64,000 bases of DNA from Pisaster brevispinus (Eukaryota > Echinodermata > Asteroidea > Forcipulatida > Asteriidae). Every line of letters starts with the position of its first letter. Within the stretch, counting starts at the first letter, position 1. Positions 34,128 to 44,600 of this stretch are shown piece after piece. Made by a program: the position numbers and the translations under genes. The notes beneath the pieces are model-generated. The model had not been told where the DNA came from. It saw nothing but the letters and a program-made list of their open reading frames with translations, and did no database searches. The DNA lies in NCBI GenBank assembly GCA_023634235.1, contig JAMKCF010000013.1:4703327-4767326 (forward strand), written 5' to 3'.

Positions 34128-35775
34128 GCAGAGAATCCTTCCTATCGTCAACATTTGCTGATGATGTATGTAAAGAACTTATAATTAGCCTCCACTCAAG
34201 GCTCTCTGTATGCCTATGTGGGTAATGTATACTCAAGCAGTTAAACTCACGTCCTTCATCGGGACACTACAGATGAACAAAGTTTATTTATAGACACTGC
34301 TGGTGAAAGAGACTACTCCCCTTAAATACCACACCTGCTGGTATAAGAGACTACACCTCAAGGGTCAACACTGGGTCAAGGTGACTATACATGTACCTTT
34401 AGGTGCTGAACCTGCCGATGCATAAAAAATCCCTTCTCTGTTTGTGTAAGACGCTGGTACCGGCCTTGACAACTTCAGTTCTAGACGGACTCAACACATG
34501 TACGCTTAGGAGACAACGAGTGTGCTGTTTTGCATGGACTTTCATATATCCTTGGTATTGTACATGTAAATTTATATGAAATAGGCTGTCCTCGTGCATA
34601 TTAATGAGGTCAAGTTCAGAGGTCAGGGAAGGCCGATTCGTCGATGAGTACTACATGTATATTCAGTTATGTACATAGATGTGTTTGTTTGATTCTGTAA
34701 GTGTCATCTCCTATATATTTTACTTTTTCGGTCTCTATTTTCTGCACAGAAAGTGCGAATAATTATGTAAATGAAGACGTGTTTGCTGTGACAAAGAAAA
34801 AAATATTGTATTTAGTACAAAGCACTACAGTTTGATTTGTAAATATTACAAACTGTAAATATGCTGCAATCCCAGGACAACTTATGTATCAGTCCCTTTG
34901 ATTTCATGAAGTCTCCCCCCCCCCCCTTCAGTTTATTGCAATCATTTACAAAGAAGAAACAATTCCAAGATTGTCAATTGGGAGTAAATTAATTAGGAGC
35001 AGGCTGAGGGCTCAGGGCCATGGGAACATCTTGGGGTAAATAAAATAGAATAAATTCCAATACAAGGCCTTTCTTTTTTTTAAAGATCGGTTTCCAGAAA
35101 TTCTCTGTGATTGTTTCTAACATTACAAAATACTTTGGGGGCATTTCTACGGTCACTTGCATTTCAAACAACTGCAATAAATAGAAGTTGTTTATATTTT
35201 ACTTTGTTATTTTTTTTAAGATACTTATTTTCTTTCATTTGGCAAACTGTTGTCGCCCCGCAGAAAATTATTGGATCTGAAATGCTGTCCTTTTTTAGAA
35301 TTGGGGCGAATTCTGTGGTTTAATGACAGGAGAGATTATTGATATTTTATTAATCCTGAAAGAATAATCAGAGTAGCTTTTTGTTCTTAAATTTTCCCAG
35401 ATTACGTATTTCTTATGTACATACCTTGCTTTTGATAGTTCAGTAGAGATTCCTTTGAAGACATTTGTTGCCTTTTTTGTTTTTGGTTTTTGGTTTTTGG
35501 TTTTGTTTGCATTTTTTACAAACTTTTGTTTCTAGAACATTGAAAAATTGAAAAGCAATCATAAAATGTTGATCTACAAATTTGAATTTATTTTGAAAAA
35601 AGATTGCGACAGACAAAAATGAGTGATATACTTGTATACCATTCCCAGTGTGTGTGTAATAGAATGAAATCTTTTGTACATGTCAAGGCGATGTAATTGT
35701 TGTGAATAAGCTGGTCTTATAATGCAAAAAGTGAACGCCGTCAAGAATTTGCTTTAAAAAAAAAATAAATAAAAA
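34128..35775 (+). other. Probable 3' UTR of gene 1 with candidate poly(A) signals
   Basis: AT-rich sequence follows the stop codon with no further ORF that fits the gene. AATAAA hexamers occur at 35176-35181 and, overlapping, at 35764-35773. Either could end the transcript; the true cleavage site cannot be decided from sequence alone. A poly-C run lies near 34914-34926. Confidence 0.5.
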
Positions 35776-36269
35776 TGGAGGGCATAATATGCAGCGGCAG
35801 TCGGGCCTGAACTAGATGTGTATATTTGAATTGTAGATGATTGGTTCATGTTTAACAAAAAGGTTTGTAGATTTTACCACAAAAAAAAGAAATGCTAAGA
35901 AGTTTATAGAAACTGTAGAAATGTGTAATGTTTGTAGATAATTTAGTTTGTGAAGCATACACACACACACACACACAAAAGTTCTGCATGGTGTTTGTTT
36001 AAATAATGCACTGATTTCAAAGAAAATTAAGGTAAATTGCTGATTTCAAAAGGTGTTAATTTGATGGCATGATTTTTTTGCTTTGTGCCATTGTTTACTG
36101 GTTACTTGTTCGCAATGATGTTATTAATTAGTGGAGGCCGCTGTCTTGCAGTCATTGCACAGTAAATTGCATGCTTTTAGAAATGTATTCTGTTGTGTGA
36201 TGACAATTTTATAGGTGCTAACTAAAAGTGAAATTATGTGACTTCAATTGAAGAAAAAAAAACTGTACA

Positions 36270-36660
36270 AAAACAGGCCTGTAAGTTTATTAGTGCAGCA
36301 ATGTTGACCTTGTAACCTGTGTGACATCACATGTTTACAAAAGATCCTGGACTTCCTGCGAGCGCGATTTGTACTCGACCCAACGGAACAAAACATCAAA
36401 TCTAGCATTTCATTGCAATCGCAATGTTTCATTTGGTTATCAATTTTTTGATATGAAGGAAGCACATCTCAAAACTTGTTCAGCTGTTTCTTTTATAAAT
36501 CTTGAATTTACGGGGAAGTTATGACATCAAATAGGAACAATCCCCCCCATGTGACCAGTGCAGCATCTTGCTTGCCAGAAAGACCCTGGGATGCACAAGG
36601 TCTCCCTTTTTGTAAACAAAGGTTACATTGTCTACTACTCCGTTGAAGGTATTTTTGAGT
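36270..36660. repeat. Dispersed palindromic repeat (copy 1)
   Basis: GCACATCTCAAAACTTGTTC and GATGCACAAGGTC with TTTGTAAACAAAGGTTACAT recur in the same order at 63480-63760. GACCTTGTAACC at 36307 is a partial inverse of the right end. Confidence 0.65.
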
Positions 36661-37247
36661 TGACGGTATTTTTGTTACTATATTAAGGACACCAAAAGTG
36701 ACGCAGGCTTTGCTTTTGAAATTCCAGAATTCTCAAGAAAAACTTGATTATTTGAAACCTTTAATTTGGTGACTTAAACAATTTGGACAATCACCACATT
36801 CAGTGCTCAGCCACAAGGTGGCGCTGTTTGGGGTGGGTGGGGGGGGGGGGGGGTGAAACTTCAAAACTTGACTTCCAGAAAAGTTAATCAAGACTTGCTG
36901 GTACTTATCTGTAAAAACCAGAAGATATTTGGGTCACTGGTGTTCCTTCCACTTGTTTCTTTATTATTTCTTTAATTTTGCCTTCTTGTGGCTTACACTA
37001 TTGGCCAATTAGTTTTGCTTTTCATTTGGTAAAGCTAATATTAAGTAAAAGCCATTAAAATCCACAAAGATCTAGACCCACATTCTGTTGAGCTGTCTAG
37101 GCAAAATCTGAACACCAAATAATTCCCTCTTGCTAAGAATGCTTTTGTTTTCAAGGTTCTCTGAAAATGAGAACTGCTGTTTTCACTCCATACTGGTAAA
37201 AAAAATATATATTGCAAATTTGAAACAAAATTGTGGTATTTTTACTT

Positions 37248-37592
37248 AAAGGTATTCTACAGGATTGGTTATGGATAAAAACATCGTTGGTTAATTTGAG
37301 TCTGAAAGCTGAATGACTGAAAGTCATACTAGAACCATTTTTTCTGTGAAATTTGTCCCTCTGAAATGAAATCATATTAAAGAAAACTGTATCTGAAAAC
37401 CTGTTTACAACCCAAATTAAGGACAACCTGTTAACATGTTAAAAATTGTGCAAGGTTTTTTCACTATTTTCTCCTGACTCTAAGCCAACATTTTCACAGT
37501 TTTTTTTTATTTCACTACGGCAGATCACACAAATCATGAACTACTGTCTGCATTTATTTTGTTGTCAGCTCTAAAAATCCTGTATAATACCA
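37248..37592. mobile_element. Fold-back MITE, GGTATTNTACAGGAT family (copy 1)
   Basis: Left end AAAGGTATTCTACAGGATT; right end AATCCTGTATAATACC. The reverse complement aligns through the interior with 60954-61300 (ACAGAAAAAATGGTTCTAGT, GACTCAAATTAA, TGTCCTTAATTT), and 63855-64000 is a third copy cut by the window end. About 345 bp, no ORF. Confidence 0.85.
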
Positions 37593-37950
37593 TTACAATA
37601 TTTGTATCAGTTGTGATATGTGATGCTTCAGGCCAAAACCAGGCACTTCCTGCCAAAACTCAACATTGGGTTTATTTCCTCATCAAAAAAAGAAAAGCAG
37701 AGCTTTCCAGTAACACCTAATTGGGGCCTAAAGTAGTTTAATATTTTATGTTTAAGATATCACATCACATTGATATTAAGGCTAATGTTCTGATTATCTT
37801 CACTTTTAATGCCTCTAATTTTAAGAAAGTTTCTGATTTTGGCATGGGGCGTCACTTATAAATTTTGTATGTTTTATTTTTTTCGCTTCCCCCCCCATGT
37901 TTTATTGTTGATAATACAGCAAAGTAAATGATTAACTTGTATTTGTATAC

Positions 37951-38142
37951 TGGGCAATTTCATAAAGCTGTTAAGCAGAAAATTCTGCTTGGCAAACTTC
38001 TTTGCTATGGAACAAATTAGTGGGCACCAGTTACAACAACGTAAACTTTATGGAATTTTGGCTGGTTACCAGTGTCTGCTGAGCAAGATTTGTTTTGTGC
38101 TTAGCAAGTTTTTGTGTTTACAGGCTTTATGAAATTGGGCCC
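37951..38142. mobile_element. Fold-back MITE, CAATTTCATAAAGC family (best copy)
   Basis: Terminal inverted repeats GGGCAATTTCATAAAGC and GCTTTATGAAATTGGGCCC enclose about 192 bp with GGGCACCAGTTACAACAACG and TTTTGGCTGGTTACCAGTGT. It is used here as the reference for the many degraded copies in the window. Confidence 0.85.
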
Positions 38143-38502
38143 GCTTTCCATTTATTTATTTGACATCTGGAAATACTTTGTGATCATTATGAACATATCT
38201 GACCGTTATTGTCAATCAATTCTCAAGCTAAAAGCTTTAGTAGCAATAAGAAACAAATCCTGAAGATCATAATATTGTATCGGTGTCTATTTTCTTCCCA
38301 CTTTGTTTGGTAAAAACAAGAAATGCTGATCACCAGCGATTCAGTCAGAATGTTGAACAGGTTGTCCAAATTAACTGTGTAAGTTACAAGTCAGGGTGCT
38401 GAAAATAATTCAGTTATACAGGAACGACTTTCTTTCTACTTATCTTAATGGTAAAACCATTATGTTCCAAAACTCCTGTAAGTTTATCTGATTTAACAAA
38501 AA

Positions 38503-39980
38503 TGCAAGGCTTACCCCTTGTGATTTCATCAAATTTTAGCCCGTTTTTGACGAAAATGCAAGGCTTATACACCTTTGTGATTTTATCAAAAATTAGCCCA
38601 ATTTCAACAAAAATGCAAGGTTTACCCCTTGTTATTTGATCAAATTTTTGCCAAACTTCCACAAAAATGCAAGGCTTACCCCTTGTGATTTTATCAAACT
38701 TTTGCCCATTTTGGACGAAATTGCAAGGCTTACCCCTTTGTGAATTTATCAAATTTTAGCCCAATTTCGACGAAAATGCAAGGCTTACCCCTTGTGATTT
38801 CATCAAATTTTAACCCATTTTTGATTAAAATGCAAGGCTTACCCCTTGTGATTTTATCCAATTTCAGCCCAATTTCCACAAAAATGCTAGGCTTACCCCC
38901 TTGTGATTTTATGAAATTTCAGCCCAATTTCCACAAAAATGCTAGGCTTACCCCCTTGTGATTTTATGAAATTTTTGCCCAATTTTGACGAAAATGCAAG
39001 GCTTACCCCTTGTGATTTTATCAAACTTTTGCCCATTTTGGACGAAATTGCAAGGCTTACCCCTTTGTGATTTTATCAAAATTTAGCCCATTTTGGACGA
39101 AGTTGCAAGACTTGCCCCTTGTGATTTCATCAAATTTTAACCCATTTTTGATTAAAATGCAAGGCTTACCCCTTGTGATTTTTTTCCGATTTCAGCCCAA
39201 ATTCCACAAAAATGCTAGGCTTACCCCTTGTGATTTTATCAAATTTTGGCCCAATTTCGTTAAAAAAATGCTAGGCTTACCCCTAGGGATTTCATCAAAT
39301 TTTAGCCCATTTTTGATTAAAATGCAAGGCTTACCTCTTGTGATTTTATCAAATTTTTGCCCAATTTCGACAAAAATGCAAGGCTTACCCCTTGTGATTT
39401 TATCAACTTTTCGCTTAATTCCGAAAAAAATGCAAGGGTTACCCCCTTGTGATTTCATCAAACTTTAACCCATTTTTGACCAAAATGCAAGGTTTATCCT
39501 TGTGATTTTTTCAAATTTAGCCCAATTTCGATGAAAATGCAAGGCTTACCCCTTGTGATTTTATCAAATTTTAGCCCATTTTTTTATTTAGCTAAATTTC
39601 GACAAAAATGCAAGGCTTACCCCCTTGTGATTTTCTCCGATTTCAGCCCAATTTCCACAAAAGTGCAAGGCTTACCCCTTGTAATTTTTTCAAATTTTTG
39701 CCCAATTCCTTGTGATTATCAAAATTTAGCCCAATTTCGACAAAAATGCAAGGCTTACCCCCTTGTGATTTTCTCCGATTTCAGCCCAATTTCCACAAAA
39801 GTGCAAGGCTTACCCCTTGTAATTTTTTCAAATTTTTGCCCAATTCCTTGTGATTATCAAAATTTAGCCCAATTTCGATGAAAATGCAAGGCTTACCCCT
39901 TGTGATTTTATCAAATTTTAGCCCATTTTTTATTTAGCCAAATTTCAACAAAATTGCAAGGCTTAACCCCTTGTGTTTTA
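38503..39980. repeat. 54-bp minisatellite, about 27 units, with a 138-bp higher-order duplication
   Basis: The unit TGCAAGGCTTACCCCTTGTG followed by ATTTYATCAAATTTTAGCCC and a spacer of about 14 bases repeats from about 38503 to 39980. Because 54 is a multiple of 3, frames stay open on both strands (KMQGLPLVISSNFSPF on the + strand). Near 39601 and 39739 a block of about 138 bp is repeated almost exactly. Units drift by small indels, which break the frames. Confidence 0.93.
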
Positions 39981-40920
39981 AGCTATTAATGCGTACGGGT
40001 TTAGACGCACACCACATCTTTACAAGCAATTTCACTCCCAAAATAGCAGACCATGGACAGACAGTTTGTGTCAGTGCAAGGAGACCAAATCTAAGGAGAC
40101 CAAAAATAAGGACACCAAATTTTCAACATTTTTCCTACTGCTGCTTCATTAACCCACTTGTAAAAATCTTAGTTTACTTGTGGACACCCCCAAAATACAC
40201 GTTTGTGTAAGAAAAAATACAAGTATTTGTACAGTCATTGTCAATCTAACAAGTTCAGCCCTTCTTTTGTTTTACAAATAACTAACATCAAAAGAGGTAA
40301 GAACAAATGTTTTGCCTGATGTATAATATACAAATATAGCAAGGTTTGAGGGTGGACAGTCGATACTAGCTCCCCAAGGTATTGCAAGTTGACAAACTAA
40401 TTTCAAAGGTGAGGCCAAGGAAACTAGTTTGTCAACTTCCTATAGTGACAGAAACAGCCCAAAATAAACCATGTTATATTTGTTTTACTATACCTCATAC
40501 TTCTCCAGTTCGGCATCATAGAGCTCGAAAAATTGTGGATGAATATTTACGTGGCATTGCACATGCAATAGTCTACTATACAATGTGCATTCAACCTGTG
40601 CAAGACTGCTGCACATGCGATAGTCGACTGAGCATGCGTATTTAACCTAGGCATGAATACTGGCACTCGCCGGCTTCGTAAACTGCAAGAATAGCACATA
40701 CCGCGTGATGGTGAATGAACCAGTGAGAATTCGGCTCTCGATCATGAATATGTATGAGGTAGAGTATACTTCTAACTACACCTCACCTTCCACCCAACCA
40801 GAAAGTCATTGGTGAGTGTCAACATAAATTCAATAATGTTATGTACACTTATTTACAACACTTAAATAATTACAATATACATCAAGGATTTCTTGACACC
40901 AGCTCAAGATACAAACCACG

Positions 40921-41115
40921 GCCCAGTTTCAGAGAGCTGCTTCGGCCCAAACAGTAGCTAAGCACAAGACAAAATTGTGCTTCCCAGAATAAGGTTACCA
41001 GCCACAATACCATGGCGTATGTACAAACTGCAACTGGTATCCTGCCTATTTTTGCTCAGCTGAAGACTTGTAAGCAATATTTTCTGCTTTTAAGCAGCTC
41101 TACGAAACTGGGCCA
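40921..41115. repeat. Fold-back element, CAATTTCATA family
   Basis: GGCCCAGTTTCAGAGAGCTG at the left and CAGCTCTACGAAACTGGGCC at the right form near-perfect terminal inverted repeats. Interior AATAAGGTTACCAGCCACAA and CTGGTATCCTGCC fits the family. Confidence 0.8.
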
Positions 41116-41401
41116 AGTTGCTTTCCTTGTCTCCCAAGACAACATAGTGAGATTTCTGTCACCTGTTGCAGAGATATCCCAACACTTGTGCAACGGGTTC
41201 TTAAGGACGAGGCCAAAAGGAATCCTTACAGATAGGTCTTCGGATATTTCATGGATGTTCTGATTTGATTATTCAACCAGTAGCTGTACAATTACCCTGC
41301 ATCTAATAGCATCTGTCCCGTCAGTCAAGTCTCACTGCCCTTGAGCTGCTCCCCGCCCCCCCCCCCCAATTGCTGTAGCTGGGCTGCTTTCTCAAGAAAC
41401 T

Positions 41402-41694
41402 CTACTCGTAATCAACTTCAGGGTACTCTGAATAGCTACTCGATGATTGAGGATTTTCATATGTCATGGCAAATTTGGATGCTCCGTCGTCGTCATAAAG
41501 CCACGAGTTGTTCTCTGCGTCCCTGTCGTTCTTCTCCTCACCGTTGGGGTTGTTCCCGTCGTCCGTGACCGTGGTGACATCGTCATCTACCATCTGCACG
41601 TTGACCACGGGGTTAGTGAAGCTGACCCCACTGTCCGTGTCCATGTGACCCTCGTCAGCGGCGGAAGTGAATGTGGTAGATGCGTCATGTTTCA
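41402..41694 (-). CDS. Gene 2 last exon: acidic cytoplasmic tail
   Basis: Acceptor tttttccaacttcgcag; 293 nt, stop TAG at 41402-41404. It encodes [40 protein letters not shown], a DG-N/E-rich stretch, then [20 protein letters not shown]. The tail is strongly acidic with several tyrosines in acidic context (possible kinase sites, by inference). There is no PDZ ligand or PPxY, unlike gene 1. Confidence 0.93.
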
Positions 41695-44600
41695 CTGCGA
41701 AGTTGGAAAAATAAAGAGCGGAAAGGTAAAGAATTATGAATATCCAGAGGTTAAAGTGAGGCTCCAAGGTTAAATTGAGTTTTGTGATGCACTCATTTCC
41801 AATGGGTAGAGTACTCGTGAAAGTGGGGGGGGGGGGGGGAAAAAGAATTACGAGTCTCTAACATCCTTCAAAAGGTGTCAAATGCAGTTTAATTTGATAC
41901 TCTTTCACAGCCAAATTTGGTCTGTACATTCCAAAGAGTAATTTTGGCACCATTCGAAAGCTCAAATTCAACTACTATTTCCATTGAATATCATCAGAAT
42001 TCAGGAATGAACTGAAAGTTCTTTGTAGAAAAACGTACAGACCATACATTTGAAATGTGACGTCATCGAAATTTGTATAATTTTGAAGGAAAAAAATGCA
42101 CTTGAAGGGTATCAAACACTTGTCCATTTTTTAAATTATACAACTGAGACCATCATTATATGATCACACCACAGAGAGAACTTCACTCAGTCAATTGTGA
42201 ATTTGTTGGTTAAGTGATGGGTGTGTCTACTTGGTTTGGTATTGCTTTAGACCTCATTTTTATTTACGTGTATTTTTTTTTACTCATAGACCCTGAAGAG
42301 AGTCCTTTCTCTTCTGTGGTCTGACCATTACACTGTAGCTTTGAATGAGATATTAAACTGAGCCAGCCTGCAATATGATAAGTGGCGAATGCATCTACGC
42401 GATACACTGTCAACCCTCCTACTGTCTGACCATTCAATTCATCAACCGTGGCTTTGGTCAATATGCCAGCCTGCAATATGATACGTGTCAAATGCATCTA
42501 CGCGATACACTGTCAACCCTCCTACTGTCTAACCATTCAATTCATCAACCCTGGCTTTGGTCAATATGCCAGCCTGCAATATGATAAGTGGCGAATGCAT
42601 CTACGCGATACACTGTCAACCCTTCTACTGTCTGACAATTCAATTCATCAACCGTGGCTTTGGACAATATGCCAGTCGACAATATATGTGGTGAATGTAT
42701 CGTCACAAAACACTATCAACCCTCCTACTCTCTGACCATTCAATAACTCTCACTTTGGTTTTGAACGACGAGGAACTATATGCCAGCCTAAAATGTGATA
42801 CCTCATCCTCAAGCAAACTTTAATCCTCAATTCTGATTCGTCGATGCATAGCATTAAGAGTCTGTTATTAACCTAAATTGCATGGCCCATACCAAACCCT
42901 GCTCTAATGCACTGTTCATTAGTGTGAAGTGTTATTGTTATCACACCCTCTCACATTATTACCTCTATTTGTTTTACTTATATTGCATAAAATTAATTAA
43001 GACTAGTCCAGCCATTGTTGACTGCGATCGATCAGACTCAGTCAAACTGTGGTTAACTGTGTTCCTGGATCACACTTGCTCTAGGCTAAACACAATTCTA
43101 GTTTTAACACTGATTTTGCATACCGTGGTAAATTTCATGACGGCATGTCTGGCGCTTGCTGGCTGTAATTCCCCTTGCCTGGCTCTGAAACGGAATGAGA
43201 GTAAAACAGAAATGACTGAAGTCAAAATTGCTTTGGTTTAAATTGTTTGTTTATTTGTTTGGTTTTTTTTATGCAAGTTCGCCTCAAACAAGGCTAAAAG
43301 CCACTCTTGGTTAGGGGCTACAAGAAGAAAACATTTCAGATGAAAATAACTCAAGGGAGCTGAAGGTAGGAATTGATATTCCTCTTAAGACAGTCTAGAT
43401 TGTAGGATGGAGGGAAACTTGCACCATGCAAAGAGAAGAATTCCAAAGAGATGCACTACGTGGATTAAAGCTGTTGGAATGGCTCTTTGTTATCTCAGCA
43501 AACCTAGAACATGGATGAGAAGAAGCAGAAATCCTGGTTTCATGCTCAAACACCTCGATAGGAGAAATCAGATTACTTTACAAAACAATTAACTCATAGA
43601 AAAACTGTTTGCAGTTAGATTTGTGAACTCTCCTCCCTCAAATTGTATTTTTAAGACCAAGTCACAAAGGTTTCCCAAAGCAATGATGCGAAAGCTGCCC
43701 AGACTTTAAAAAGAGCATTTTTCATTTCATCTTTGCTCAAAGAACTTAAATCTTGGACACAAAAAAGAAAAAACTGTTTGTTTGATACAACATAGAGGAG
43801 TTGTGCATGCTATGCAAAAACACCTTACAGACTTTGTTTTTTCTTTTCACTTAGACATGACTATCTATCTGAATGAAATGTTTTTACAGGTTGGTTGGAT
43901 GCTTTGTTTGTTTACACACCAGAGTATGGGAAATCATTTACTCTGAAACCAACAGGGTACTCAGGAAATAAACAGAGTAGGTGAAGAGGTCTTATGCCGT
44001 TTAAAACCGGCAGGGTCGTAGCTGTGCGATAAAGGACCGAGCCGAAGGCTATGAGCGCTGAACTTGCCTTCCACAGCTCCAGATATATCTTTATCAGGGG
44101 TTATTTAGTATCCGTTTTCATTTCATTTCATTCATTAATTCTGGTTGTGAAGCCAAGGACTCTCAGAACAGCAAACTTATCACTCTTTACTAGCCAAGAA
44201 CCCCACGGAGAGAAGATAAAAGAAGGAAATTTTAGATGTGGGAGGAAAACCCCAGAGAATGATTCCAGAGAAACCCAATGCAATCGGGTAGGGACTGAAA
44301 TCCCAATCCACAAAATGCCCTCCCCCCCCCCCCCCCCAGCAGGATCCAAAACCTCGGTCTCAGAGGTGGAAGAAGGCGAGAGAAAAAACATCACTACACC
44401 AACCCGACTGAAGGCCATTTTAAAGGTCACCTCATGCTTGAATTAATCTCTACATGTAAATAAGTGGTTACCATGGTACTGGTAGAGGACACATGCTTGC
44501 CGTAGCGCTCCCGAATGCTGCTCGGTAGCCACTTCTGGCGCGTGATGAACTTCCGCATCTCCGAATTCACACGCTCGTTGCCAAGGCAATAGAAAACGAA

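Larger units (their letters stand above)
34128..41401. other. Intergenic region between the convergent genes
   Basis: About 7.3 kb separate the two stop codons. It holds the gene 1 3' UTR, a CA microsatellite near 35956-35977, a palindromic repeat (36270-36660), a fold-back MITE (37248-37592), a second MITE (37951-38142), the 54-bp minisatellite (38503-39980) and another fold-back (40921-41115). A short inverted repeat built on AAGTTGACAAACTA lies at 40386-40438. I see no convincing gene and no clear gene 2 poly(A) signal. Confidence 0.75.
41695..43123. other. Gene 2 intron before the last exon
   Basis: Contains sequence related to SINE E (41850-42130, with GTGACGTCATCGAAATTT), a 14-G run at about 41826, a 103-bp tandem repeat (42362-42790), and otherwise AT-rich sequence. 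Confidence 0.7.

Noticed and set aside
38414..39881. Long ORFs on both strands with a KMQGLPLVI-type repeat
   Set aside because: They follow from a 54-bp tandem unit divisible by three; unit indels break the frames and no domain is recognisable.
38503..39980. CRISPR-like array
   Set aside because: Units are contiguous 54-bp repeats without unique spacers, in an intron-rich animal genome.
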